From an uncultured Oscillospiraceae bacterium (GTDB taxonomy: Bacteria; Bacillota; Clostridia; Oscillospirales; Oscillospiraceae): a DNA stretch of 26,930 bases. Position numbers and translations under genes: made by a program. The stretch covers positions 1 to 26,930 of the forward strand of contig CAKUJA010000017.1 of the NCBI GenBank assembly GCA_934661135.1. Direction: 5' to 3'. The notes under the pieces are model-generated. The model made no database searches, was not told where the DNA came from, and saw nothing but the letters and a program-made list of their open reading frames with translations. Numbering within the stretch: the stretch's first letter is position 1; every line of letters starts with the position of its first letter. Positions 8,337-15,997 of this stretch are shown here, piece by piece.

Positions 8337-9314
8337 TCAAATATCGAAGATGCCGAGCATCACGATGCCAACCACGACCAATGCGATCATCGCATAGTGC
8401 TTCCACGAGAGCTTTTCCTTGAGGAAAATCCGGCTCCACACCACCGATGCCACGCAGTAGGCCGAAATAATCGGCGCTGCAATAGCGACGTGCGCCGTGT
8501 CGCTGAGCGCAAAGATGTAGGCAAACTGTCCCGCCGTCTCGAAGATGGCGCCGAGGTATTTCGGCCCCTCCTGCTTCGGCATGAGCTTTTGCTTGCGGAT
8601 CAGCACCACATAGACGAAGCAGCACACCGCCGCAAACAGGAACGTCAGCTCATAGGCGCAGTTTGCCGCAGAAGCGGCGTAGTCGCTGCACTCGTCGAGC
8701 GTCGCGAACAGGCCGGCGTCAAACGCCTGCGCGGAGAGCCGTTCGAGGACAAGCGAGTCGGCAAACGTCCCCGCCGCATCGAGCAGGCAGTAGGCCACGG
8801 GCAGGCAGATGGCCAGCCACGATTTGGCGTATTTGTAGTTGGACGCGGCCTGCCGCGCCTGACGGAGCTCATCGTCCTCGCGCGATTCCACCACACCAAG
8901 GCCGACGACGCCGATGCACACCAGTGCCACCGCGCCGATCACGGCCACACGCATCCCGCCCTGAATGCTCTCGTCGAGCGTGCCGGTGATCAGGCAGAGC
9001 ACCGCGACGAGCGCGCCGGAGGAATTGCAGATCGGCGACGAGATGGAAAGCTCAATGTACCGCAGGCCGACGTAGCCGAGCGCCATTGAGACGATGTAGA
9101 GCAGTGAAACCGGCAGATATGTCCAGATGACGTTCCACGTCACCTCCGTGCCCTGCACAAAGATTTCAAAGGCCGCGTGCAGACCCATGACCACGCCGAC
9201 GGCGATGACCATTTTCAGGTGTGCATATTTGTCGTTGCCGCGGCAGCCGATCTTGGAAAACAGATCCGACCCGCTCCAACAGAGAAGTGCAATAATTGCC
9301 AACCAGAACCACAT
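8337..9314 (-). CDS. EamA-type (DMT superfamily) membrane transporter
   Basis: A 325-residue integral membrane protein with about ten hydrophobic segments in two similar halves, as in EamA/drug-metabolite transporters. It opens MWFWLAIIALLCWSGSDLFS and ends with the usual last helix YAMIALVVVGIVMLGIFDI preceded by FLKEKLSWKHY, the classic RIFLKEKLS turn of DMT proteins. A hydrophilic loop with RESREDDELRQ-like charge lies mid-protein. The start at 9314 is chosen because the longer frame runs into repeat DNA and carries no membrane signal; an AGGAG site lies upstream at a somewhat long spacing. The substrate is unknown. Confidence 0.85.
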   Translation of the reverse strand: MWFWLAIIALLCWSGSDLFSKIGCRGNDKYAHLKMVIAVGVVMGLHAAFEIFVQGTEVTWNVIWTYLPVSLLYIVSMALGYVGLRYIELSISSPICNSSGALVAVLCLITGTLDESIQGGMRVAVIGAVALVCIGVVGLGVVESREDDELRQARQAASNYKYAKSWLAICLPVAYCLLDAAGTFADSLVLERLSAQAFDAGLFATLDECSDYAASAANCAYELTFLFAAVCCFVYVVLIRKQKLMPKQEGPKYLGAIFETAGQFAYIFALSDTAHVAIAAPIISAYCVASVVWSRIFLKEKLSWKHYAMIALVVVGIVMLGIFDI

Positions 9315-9364
9315 AATCAATATTTCTCCTGTAATAATTTCTATATGGAATTTCAGATGTTTTT

Positions 9365-9621
9365 GTAGGGATCGATGCCTCATCGACCCAAAGCCTTCCC
9401 CTCCGGGGAAGGTGCTGAGCGCAGCGAAGCGGATGAGGGCCAGGGAGCAAAAACGATACATTGCGCAGTTGGGTGAGTGCTCCAGACCCTCATCTGGTTC
9501 TTCGAGCCACCTTCCCCCAAGGGAAGGCCCCCGCTGCGGCGGGGACGGGCGGCCAATGGTCGTCCCTACATTCACAGCCGGAACTGCGATAGAATCCGTA
9601 GGGACAGGCATTGCCCGCCCG
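9365..9621. repeat. Intergenic repeat block (tagggnc / ccttcccc family)
   Basis: The 314-bp gap before the YnbB gene holds no gene. It contains two diverged copies of one unit of about 85-90 bp in opposite orientation (9365-9448 forward, 9479-9570 reverse). Each starts with gtaggga, then a cg-rich hairpin ending in cgaccc or cgccc, then ccttccc...ggggaaggtg, then gatgaggg and ggagc. A third, short piece (gtagggacaggcattgcccg) is at 9598-9621, and another related piece is at 26883-26909. Repeats with this layout are common in Oscillospiraceae genomes as far as I know. The pair can fold into one long stem. Confidence 0.7.
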
Positions 9622-9628
9622 ACAACTT

Positions 9629-10918
9629 TCAGTTGGGGAGCTGAGCAAGTCCTGCCTCCACGAGCTTCTGCACGCTCATCAGGATACCGAGCTTCGCGTG
9701 ATACCACGTCAAGCCGCCCTGAAAATAGACCGCGTAGGGCGGACGGATCGGGCCGTCGGCAGAAAGCTCAATCGAAGATCCCTGTACGAACGCGCCCGCC
9801 GCCATCACAACCTCGGAGTCATACCCAGGCATGGCCCACGGCACAGGCGTCACATAGCTGTCGACCGGCGCCGCCGCCTGAATGCCGCGGCAGAACGCCA
9901 GCATCCGCTCCGCGCTGCCAAGCTCCACAGCCTGAATGATGTCGTGGCGGCTCTCGCTGCCGTTCGGAATCACGCGGAAGCCCATGCGCTCGTAGAGGTT
10001 CGCCGCGAAGATCGCGCCCTTCAGCGCGCCGGAGACGACATTCGGCGCGAGGAAAAATCCCTGATACATCGACGGAAGCAGGCCGAGATTTGCGCCGACC
10101 TCCTGTCCCAGTCCCGGCGCGGAGAGCCGGTAGGCGCAGCGCTCGACACACGCCGCCGTGCCGCAGATGTAGCCGCCGATCGGCGCCAGTCCGCCGCCCG
10201 GATTTTTGATGAGACTGCCGACGATCATATCCGCGCCGAGGTTTGACGGTTCGATTGTCTCCACAAACTCACCGTAGCAGTTGTCCACCATGCAGATCAC
10301 GTCCGGCTTGCACTGCTTGCAGAACGCGATCACTTCGCCGATCTGCGCGACGGAAAACGACGGCCGCGTCGCATACCCCTTCGAGCGCTGAATCGTGACG
10401 AGCTTCGTCTTTTCGTTGATCGCCTTGCGGATGCCCTCAAAGTCAAATGTGCCGTCCGGCAGCAGCTCGACCTGCCGGTACAAGACGCCGTATTCCTTCA
10501 GCGAGCATTTCGACGCGCGGATGCCGATGACCTCCTCGAGCGTGTCATACGGCGCGCCGTTCGGACTGAGCAGTTCGTCGCCCGGCAGCAAATTTGCGCT
10601 CAGCGCGACGGCCAGCGCGTGCGTGCCGCAGGTGATCTGCGGACGGACGAGCGCGGACTCTGTGCCGAACGCCGCGGCATAGACGCGCTCCAGCTTATCG
10701 CGGCCAAGGTCGTCATAGCCGTAGCCGGTTGTCGCGGCAAAGCACGTCGCGTCGACGCGGTTTTCCTGCATGGCGCGGATAACCTTCGCCTGATTATATT
10801 CCGCGACGGCGTCAATGCCGTCAAACCGCTCTTTCAGGCTGCCCAATACGCTCTGCCCGAATTCATAGACCTCGCGGCTGACGCCGAGCGAGGCGTACAT
10901 CTCATACAGTTCCTTCAT
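9629..10918 (-). CDS. ynbB: PLP-dependent enzyme, YnbB / methionine gamma-lyase family
   Basis: A 429-residue fold-type I PLP enzyme of the family annotated as methionine gamma-lyase-like or aluminium-resistance protein (B. subtilis YnbB). Diagnostic blocks are ATTGYGYDDLGRDKLERVYA, RPQITCGTHALAVALSANLLPGD, CMVDNCYGEF (the aspartate contacting the PLP ring nitrogen) and GSLIKNPGGGLAPIGGYI, where K238 is the likely Schiff-base lysine. The true reaction of this family is not settled; in Bacillus it lies by glutamine synthetase genes, but here glnN is about 2 kb away and on the other strand. It overlaps the upstream AbrB-like gene by 4 bases (ATGA), so the two are translated together. Confidence 0.9.
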   Translation of the reverse strand: MKELYEMYASLGVSREVYEFGQSVLGSLKERFDGIDAVAEYNQAKVIRAMQENRVDATCFAATTGYGYDDLGRDKLERVYAAAFGTESALVRPQITCGTHALAVALSANLLPGDELLSPNGAPYDTLEEVIGIRASKCSLKEYGVLYRQVELLPDGTFDFEGIRKAINEKTKLVTIQRSKGYATRPSFSVAQIGEVIAFCKQCKPDVICMVDNCYGEFVETIEPSNLGADMIVGSLIKNPGGGLAPIGGYICGTAACVERCAYRLSAPGLGQEVGANLGLLPSMYQGFFLAPNVVSGALKGAIFAANLYERMGFRVIPNGSESRHDIIQAVELGSAERMLAFCRGIQAAAPVDSYVTPVPWAMPGYDSEVVMAAGAFVQGSSIELSADGPIRPPYAVYFQGGLTWYHAKLGILMSVQKLVEAGLAQLPN

Positions 10919-11151
10919 TTCTGTCTCTCCATCTGTTCAAAAATCTGCGCAGCAGCCGTCTCGATGACGTCCGGTTTCGTGACGATGATCCCGGTCTGCT
11001 CGTCGCCGAGAATCAGCAGCGTATCCCCCGGTTGAATGCCGAACAGCGTCCGCGCATCCTTCGGAATCACGATCTGCCCCTTTTCGCCGACCTTGGCCGT
11101 ACCGAAAATATGGCGCTTCGGTCTGCCTAACAGGTGCTTTCCGCCTGACAT
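10915..11151 (-). CDS. AbrB/MazE/SpoVT-type DNA-binding protein
   Basis: A 78-residue protein with a swapped-hairpin AbrB domain at about residues 16-55: GTAKVGEKGQIVIPKDARTLFGIQPGDTLLIL, with the hallmark GQIVIPKDAR strand-turn. Such proteins bind DNA as dimers and act as transition-state regulators or antitoxins. No toxin gene is next to it; the downstream partner is the YnbB-type enzyme, overlapped by 4 bases. A strong GGGGAGG site precedes the ATG. A promoter with an inverted repeat overlapping its -10 region lies just upstream, which hints at self-regulation. Confidence 0.88.
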   Translation of the reverse strand: MSGGKHLLGRPKRHIFGTAKVGEKGQIVIPKDARTLFGIQPGDTLLILGDEQTGIIVTKPDVIETAAAQIFEQMERQK

Positions 11152-11182
11152 GAGCCACCTCCCCTTCGGGTATCCAGGAAAA

Positions 11183-11225
11183 AATCATACTTGTATAATC
11201 TATATGATTTTCCTCCTTCTGTCAA
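11183..11225 (-). promoter_or_regulatory. Promoter and inverted repeat upstream of the AbrB-like gene
   Basis: On the minus strand TTGACA (11225-11220) and TAGATT (11202-11197) are 17 bp apart. An inverted repeat, aatcata at 11183-11189 and tatgatt at 11203-11209, spans the -10 region with half-sites 20 bp apart, about two helical turns. This is a plausible operator for the AbrB-like protein itself; binding is inferred. Confidence 0.6.
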
Positions 11226-11271
11226 GTCTCAAACCGCGCGCAGAATCGACAAAAAGTTCACAATTTTCTCC

Positions 11272-11300
11272 TTGACTTTTTCTCCCTTCGGATTTAGAAT
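11272..11300 (+). promoter_or_regulatory. Sigma-A type promoter of the psuK-psuG operon
   Basis: TTGACT at 11272-11277 and TAGAAT at 11295-11300 with a 17-bp spacer. It is divergent from the AbrB/YnbB promoter, about 50 bp away, so the two could share regulatory proteins. Confidence 0.75.
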
Positions 11301-11345
11301 GTTCTTTTCAAAAGAGATTTTTGTTTTTTGAAGGAGCGGAAACGC

Positions 11346-12290
11346 ATGAGATCTGGCTATGTTGTAGGCGTTGGCGGCGCGAATATCGACCTCTGCGGCC
11401 GCTCCTACGCGCCGATTGAGCCGCGCGACTCCAACCCCGGTGAAATCGAGCTTTCCGCCGGCGGCGTGACGCGCAACATCTGCGACAATCTTGCGCGGCT
11501 CGGCGCGGACGTGAAGCTCGTGTCGGCGGTCGGCGACGACCTGTTCGGCACGCTGATCTGCCAGCAGAGTGAGCGCGCCGGAATCGACCTTTCCCATCTC
11601 TACCGCGCGCAGGGACGCAGCTCGTCCATGTATCTTGCGATTCTCGACGACAGCGGCGATATGCACGTGGCGCTCTCCGATATGCACATCCTGCAAAATA
11701 TGCCGCTGGACTATCTCGACAGCAAGCGGGCGCTGATCGCCGGTGCGGACATCGTCGTGACCGACCCCTGCATGAAGCCGGAGCGCTTTGAGCGCGTCCT
11801 CTCCTACTGCCGTCCCGGGCAGATTGTCTGCGTCGACCCGGTCTCCACGGCCTATGCCCGCGCGCTGCTGCCCTACATCGGAAGCATCCACACCGTCAAG
11901 CCAAACCGACTGGAGCTGGAAATTCTCGCCGGGCAGCCGGCAGCCACCGACGCACAGTTGGAATCTGCCTGCGAGACGCTGCTCTCGCACGGCGTGCAGC
12001 GCGTGTTCGTCAGTCTCGGCGCGGACGGCTGCTTCTATCTGGATGCGTCCGGCCGCCGCTTCCGCCGGAAGCTGCGCCCCGTGACGCACATGGTCAACGC
12101 CTCCGGCGCGGGCGATGCCTTTACCGCCGCCATGCTCTATGCCACGCTTCAGCAGCTCCCGCCCGAAGAAATTCTCGACTGGGCGCTGGCCGCCGGGATC
12201 GCGGCCATTTCCCACAAGGACACCATAAACCCTGCGATGAGTCCATCGCTAATTCATACTATTTTGGAGGAGTATCGCTATGAATCTTGA
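11346..12290 (+). CDS. psuK: PfkB-family carbohydrate kinase, probable pseudouridine kinase
   Basis: A 314-residue ribokinase-fold protein. N-terminal VVGVGGANIDLCGRSY and SAGGVTRNICDNLARLG form the substrate site typical of PfkB kinases; the C-terminal NASGAGDAFTAAMLYA holds the anion hole and the catalytic aspartate of GAGD. It overlaps psuG by 11 bases, and this pairing defines its likely role: phosphorylating pseudouridine to pseudouridine 5'-phosphate. The ATG at 11346 is preferred to the one at 11328 because GAAGGAGCGG lies just before it. Without psuG beside it the substrate could not be told from other PfkB kinases. Confidence 0.9.
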   Translation: MRSGYVVGVGGANIDLCGRSYAPIEPRDSNPGEIELSAGGVTRNICDNLARLGADVKLVSAVGDDLFGTLICQQSERAGIDLSHLYRAQGRSSSMYLAILDDSGDMHVALSDMHILQNMPLDYLDSKRALIAGADIVVTDPCMKPERFERVLSYCRPGQIVCVDPVSTAYARALLPYIGSIHTVKPNRLELEILAGQPAATDAQLESACETLLSHGVQRVFVSLGADGCFYLDASGRRFRRKLRPVTHMVNASGAGDAFTAAMLYATLQQLPPEEILDWALAAGIAAISHKDTINPAMSPSLIHTILEEYRYES

Positions 12291-13200
12291 GAAATACCTG
12301 TCCGTTACGCCCGAAATTCAGTCCGCGCTGGCCGAGGGCAAGCCTGTTGTCGCGCTGGAATCCACAATTCTGAGCCACGGTATGCCTTACCCGCAGAACC
12401 TCGACTTTGGCCGCAAGGTTGAGCAGATCATCCGCGACGAGGGCTGCGTCCCCGCAACGATTGCCGTTCTCGACGGCAAGATGAAGGTCGGCCTGAACGA
12501 AAAAGAACTCGAGCGGATGTGCCATGCCGACGGCGTCGACAAGATCAGCCGCCGTGATCTGGCCACCTATCTTGCAACCGGGATGGCCGGCGCAACCACC
12601 GTCGCCACAACGATAATTATCGCGGCCTATGCCGGCATCCGCTTCTTCGCCACCGGCGGCATCGGCGGTGTGCACCGCGGCGCAGAAAAGACCATGGACA
12701 TCTCTGCAGACCTGCAAGAGTTGGCCAACACGCCGGTCTGCGTCATCTGCGCAGGCGTCAAGAGCATTCTCGACCTCGGCCTGACGCTGGAGTACCTCGA
12801 GACGCAGGGCGTGCCGGTGCTCGGCCTTCGTACCGACGAGCTGCCCGCGTTCTACTGCCGCACCTCCGGCTTCAAGCTGAACTACAACTGCCCGGATGAA
12901 GCAACCGTTGCCAAGATTATGAAGACCAAGTGGGACATCGGTCTGAAGGGCGGCGCGGTTGTCGGCAACCCGGTTCCCGAGCAGTACGCAATGGACCCCG
13001 TCGAGATGAATAAGGTCATCGACCGCGCCCTGGCCATGGCCAATGAGCAGGGCATTCACGGCAAGGCCATCACGCCGTTCCTGCTTGCCCACATCGTCGA
13101 GATGACCGGCGGCCATTCGCTCGACACGAACATCCAGCTTGCGTTTAACAATGCCCGCGCCGCCTCGAAGATCGCAAAGGCCTACTGCGCACTGGCATGA
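12280..13200 (+). CDS. psuG: Pseudouridine-5'-phosphate glycosidase
   Basis: A 306-residue enzyme of the PsuG/IndA family that splits the C-glycosidic bond of pseudouridine 5'-phosphate to uracil and ribose 5-phosphate. Family blocks are ALESTILSHGMPYPQNL near residue 26, RRDLATYLATGMAGATTVATT, FFATGGIGGVHRGAE and CAGVKSILDLGLTLEYLET. K161 in the AGVKS block is the likely Schiff-base lysine (by analogy with E. coli PsuG). Length is normal. A GGAGG site lies inside the end of psuK, so translation is coupled. The stop codon overlaps the ATG of the acetyltransferase gene that follows. Confidence 0.96.
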   Translation: MNLEKYLSVTPEIQSALAEGKPVVALESTILSHGMPYPQNLDFGRKVEQIIRDEGCVPATIAVLDGKMKVGLNEKELERMCHADGVDKISRRDLATYLATGMAGATTVATTIIIAAYAGIRFFATGGIGGVHRGAEKTMDISADLQELANTPVCVICAGVKSILDLGLTLEYLETQGVPVLGLRTDELPAFYCRTSGFKLNYNCPDEATVAKIMKTKWDIGLKGGAVVGNPVPEQYAMDPVEMNKVIDRALAMANEQGIHGKAITPFLLAHIVEMTGGHSLDTNIQLAFNNARAASKIAKAYCALA

Positions 13201-13973
13201 CAATCGCGCCCTCTGCCGCGCCGCGCACTGCGTCCGGCCTGACGCCCCCGGCTGCGGCCACGGCGGATCACTCCGCCGGCTCAGCGCCCTGCACCGCCGG
13301 TCTGATGCCCCCGGCTGCGGCCACAGCGGATCACTCCGCCGGCTCAGCGCCCTGCACCGCCGGTCTGACTCCTCCGGCTGTGCCCGCAGCGGATCACTCC
13401 GCCGGCTCAGCGCCCTGCACCGCCGGCCTGACGCCCCCGGCTGTGCCCGCAGCGGATCACTCCGCCGATTCAGCCCTTCCTGCGGGATTTGCGGTTCGCA
13501 CCGCAACCATGCGCGACCTTGCCGCAATTGCCGCATTGGAAGCGCAATGCTTCCCGCAGGCAGAAGCCGCAACGCAAGCGCAATTTGCCGCAAGGCTTTC
13601 GCACTATGCCAACCACTTCTGGCTCCTTTTCGACGCCAATCGACTCATTTCATTTGTGGATGGTTTTGTTACGAATTTTCCGAATTTGACCGATGAAATG
13701 TACGAAAATGCCGCTATGCACGACGAAAACGGCGCATGGCAGATGGTTTTTGGCGTCAACACCCACCCTGCGTACCGTCGCCGCGGCTGCGCCGGCCTGC
13801 TGCTTCGCCGCATGATTGCCGCAGCGCAAGCGCAAAGCCGCAAAGGTCTCGTCCTCACCTGCAAGAATCGACTTATTTCGTACTACGCGTCGTTCGGTTT
13901 TGTAGACGAGGGTGTCACCGAAGAATCTGTGCACGGCGGTGTGGTATGGAATCAAATGCGCCTGACATTTTAA
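13197..13973 (+). CDS. GNAT acetyltransferase with tandem-repeat N-terminal extension
   Basis: A 258-residue frame starting in an ATGA overlap with psuG. Residues 98-258 form an ordinary GNAT domain: FAVRTATMRDLAAIAALE (first strand and helix), MVFGVNTHPAYRRRGCAGLL (motif A, the acetyl-CoA loop RRRGCAG), and LTCKNRLISYYASFGFVDEG (late strand and helix). Residues 1-97 are unusual: about 13 residues and then four copies of a 21-residue Ala/Pro-rich unit, GLTPPAAATADHSAGSAPCTA in the first copy, with no similarity to a fold. No clear ribosome-binding site precedes the start, so translation probably depends on psuG. The substrate is unknown. An internal start would lose the first strand of the domain. 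Confidence 0.8.
   Translation: MTIAPSAAPRTASGLTPPAAATADHSAGSAPCTAGLMPPAAATADHSAGSAPCTAGLTPPAVPAADHSAGSAPCTAGLTPPAVPAADHSADSALPAGFAVRTATMRDLAAIAALEAQCFPQAEAATQAQFAARLSHYANHFWLLFDANRLISFVDGFVTNFPNLTDEMYENAAMHDENGAWQMVFGVNTHPAYRRRGCAGLLLRRMIAAAQAQSRKGLVLTCKNRLISYYASFGFVDEGVTEESVHGGVVWNQMRLTF
13236..13487 (+). repeat. 63-bp tandem repeat, four units, in-frame in the acetyltransferase gene
   Basis: Units are 13236-13298, 13299-13361, 13362-13424 and 13425-13487; the fourth degrades in its last third. Units 1 and 2 differ at three bases; units 3 and 4 share ggctgtgcccgcagcggatc. Each carries the small palindrome gcggatcactccgc. The period is a multiple of three, so copy-number change would keep the frame. 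All three + frames are open through the array. Confidence 0.95.
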
Positions 13974-13980
13974 CAAAAAA

Positions 13981-14013
13981 GCAGTCTCCGTAACCGTTGC
14001 GGAGACTGCTTTT
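13981..14013. terminator. Bidirectional terminator between the psu operon and the DUF2804 operon
   Basis: Ten-base perfect arms gcagtctccg (13981-13990) and cggagactgc (14000-14009), preceded by a run of A and followed by TTTT. It separates two convergent operons. Confidence 0.85.
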
Positions 14014-14021
14014 GTTCTTAT

Positions 14022-15059
14022 TTACCACTTGTTTTCCACTTTTTCGGCAAAACCGAAGAAATTTTGTACTGGAAGCGGCGTTCCGTCGTCCAGCGTCACC
14101 TGCCCGGTGAAATGGCCAAACACCTGATGCTGATCGGATTTGATGACACCGACAGAGGTACAGGCTGCACGGTCAAGCACCGGTATGAATTTCATCTGGA
14201 ATCGTCCGTCGTCGCTACTGAAGTTCCACGGATGGAGATAATCTTCCTTACCGTCTTTCATTGGGATTTCAAAGCGAACCTCGCTCAGCTTATGAATTTT
14301 TCCATTATAAAACAGGACATTTTCACTTGCTGCGCTGGTGTTTCCGAACCCATAGCCGATATTCCAGCCAAACGGGACGCCATTCAGTTCTCCGGACGCG
14401 CTGCCCCAATACCAGGTATTATGGTACGTCCAGACACCGCGCCCCCAGTCGAGCACCGCAAACCAAGTTTGCGGCTCAAGCGCATAGTGCGTGCTGCCAA
14501 GCTCAAGCCAACCCTCGGCGCGCATACAGTTAATCTTCTGATTGAAATAGAAATGGCCGGGTTTTTCAAACGGCGTAGCAATCACCATGCTCTCCTCCGG
14601 CTCGTCGGAGAGCGAAATCACGCCCTCAATGGCATCGTTCCCACGGAACTTATCCATGTGGAATGTCAGCTTGCGCGTGCCGTCATCATCGTGATAAAAC
14701 GCGAGCGCATAGCCGCTGCGGGCAATCTCGCTGGCGCCGGCAGCACTGGTTTCCGGGAGCGCCGTTTTGCCGAGCGGAAGCAGACGCATTGGACTTTTGG
14801 TGATCTGCCAGCGGTTTTCAAAGTCCAGAAACGAAATGGAGTCAAGCCCCATATAGCCGTTGTCCGCAATCGTAAGCGCAAGGCCGATGCGCCCATTGGT
14901 GACAAAGTAGTAGTCCCACTCCTTAATGCGCAGCTTTCCCGCGCGCACATCCGCACGGCGGTATTGCGGCAGAAGGCCGCGCGCCCAGCCGGGTTCCCGA
15001 AGGTTGCCCTGTGCATCCAAAAGCGGCTGCACACTTGTGATTTCATGCTGCTCTCTCAT
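14022..15059 (-). CDS. DUF2804 family protein
   Basis: A 345-residue protein beginning MREQHEITSVQPLLDAQGNL and matching DUF2804, a predicted beta-rich, lipocalin-like family distantly resembling AttH/CrtC-type proteins. Family traits visible are GWARGLLPQYRR, KEWDYYFVTN, many Trp/Tyr/Gly blocks such as WYWGSASGELNGVPFGWNIGYGFG, and VQNFFGFAEKVENKW at the C-terminus. No signal peptide or membrane segment is seen. The function is unknown. The ATG at 15059 is preferred to an upstream ATG because GAAGGAGG lies 7 bases before it. It overlaps the alpha/beta hydrolase by 4 bases and is the third gene of a coupled operon. Confidence 0.85.
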   Translation of the reverse strand: MREQHEITSVQPLLDAQGNLREPGWARGLLPQYRRADVRAGKLRIKEWDYYFVTNGRIGLALTIADNGYMGLDSISFLDFENRWQITKSPMRLLPLGKTALPETSAAGASEIARSGYALAFYHDDDGTRKLTFHMDKFRGNDAIEGVISLSDEPEESMVIATPFEKPGHFYFNQKINCMRAEGWLELGSTHYALEPQTWFAVLDWGRGVWTYHNTWYWGSASGELNGVPFGWNIGYGFGNTSAASENVLFYNGKIHKLSEVRFEIPMKDGKEDYLHPWNFSSDDGRFQMKFIPVLDRAACTSVGVIKSDQHQVFGHFTGQVTLDDGTPLPVQNFFGFAEKVENKW

Positions 15060-15997
15060 GTGGCGTCCTCCTTCAAATGTCGTTCCAGAAAATTCTCCAG
15101 TGCGGACTGTACGCGGGGACGATCGTCCAGATAGCTGCACGCGTGCTTCGCACCCTCCACCAGAAGCAGCTCTTTTTCCGCCGTACAGTCCGCATAGGCC
15201 TCCTCACTCATTCGGCAGGGCACGAAATCGTCTCCGGTGCCATGGATAAACAAAACCGGATACCGGCTGGCCGCAACGCTCAAGCGCGTGTCCGCTTCAT
15301 GCAGGCCGTAGCCGGCCAGCAGGCGCGTCGCAATACCGACCCAGAACAGCACAAAGCCGGCCGGAATCCAGCGGCCATGGCTTTTCAGCACGTGGCGCAT
15401 CTCGTCGTATGGCTCCGTGAAGCCGCAATCGGCGATCACGCCGCGTACATTGGCCGGAAACTCGAAGCAGGATGCCAGCAGCACCGCCGTCGCGCCCATG
15501 GAAAGGCCGTCGAGGAAAATCGGATGCTCTTGCCCGAGCATCTGACCGAGATAGGTCACCCAGGAGAGAACATCGTAGCGTTCACGGACGCCGAACGTTA
15601 GAAATGTGCCGCCGGATTGCTGGTGCGCGCGCTGATCGACGATCAGACAGTTGTACCCCTGTGCATAGTAAAATGGGATGACGGCGGAAAAATCAATATT
15701 CCAGTTCGAGTGGTAGCCGTGGAACAGGGCGATCGTACCGCAAGCGCCTTCGCGCCGGAGAAACTGTGCATGGAGCCGCTTGCCGTCATAGCTCTCCACA
15801 AAGAGATCCTGCGGCGCGTGCTCCGCCACAAATTGCTGTCCCGCCATCGCATCGTCGTGAATCTGTGGGTAACGGCGCAGATAGGCGTCGATCTCCGGCT
15901 GCGCTGCGCGGCGGCCGCGCGAGCAGAGCAGCACCGCCACCATTGCGGCAAACAGGCACACAAGCGCCAGCGCCAGAAGAAGCCAAATTGCAATCAT
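15056..15997 (-). CDS. Membrane-anchored alpha/beta hydrolase
   Basis: A 313-residue protein with an N-terminal hydrophobic anchor (MIAIWLLLALALVCLFAAMV) and then an alpha/beta hydrolase domain. Visible are the oxyanion block IALFHGYHSNW, the strand CLIVDQRAHQQSGG, the nucleophile elbow DGLSMGATAVLLAS, ADCGFTEPYDE, the acid region FIHGTGDDFVP and the histidine in EGAKHACSY. This resembles clostridial hydrolases of the YpfA/BAAT-like type annotated only generally. The ATG at 15997 forms an ATGA overlap with the PAP2 gene and has GGGGGAAG before it; an ATG at 16012 is possible. Substrate is unknown; lipid or acyl ester is a guess from its PAP2 neighbour. Confidence 0.87.
   Translation of the reverse strand: MIAIWLLLALALVCLFAAMVAVLLCSRGRRAAQPEIDAYLRRYPQIHDDAMAGQQFVAEHAPQDLFVESYDGKRLHAQFLRREGACGTIALFHGYHSNWNIDFSAVIPFYYAQGYNCLIVDQRAHQQSGGTFLTFGVRERYDVLSWVTYLGQMLGQEHPIFLDGLSMGATAVLLASCFEFPANVRGVIADCGFTEPYDEMRHVLKSHGRWIPAGFVLFWVGIATRLLAGYGLHEADTRLSVAASRYPVLFIHGTGDDFVPCRMSEEAYADCTAEKELLLVEGAKHACSYLDDRPRVQSALENFLERHLKEDAT

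Noticed and set aside
8337..9707. Long 456-codon version of the DMT transporter
   Set aside because: The first 131 codons run through the intergenic repeat block and carry no membrane segment; the transporter begins at 9314.
13236..13487. CRISPR array
   Set aside because: The units are directly adjacent, without unique spacers, and are in-frame coding repeats.
12259..13593. A 444-codon minus-strand frame with RRSDPL repeats over psuG and the tandem repeat
   Set aside because: Its repeats are only the reverse complement of the 63-bp units; the + strand psuG and GNAT domain explain the region.
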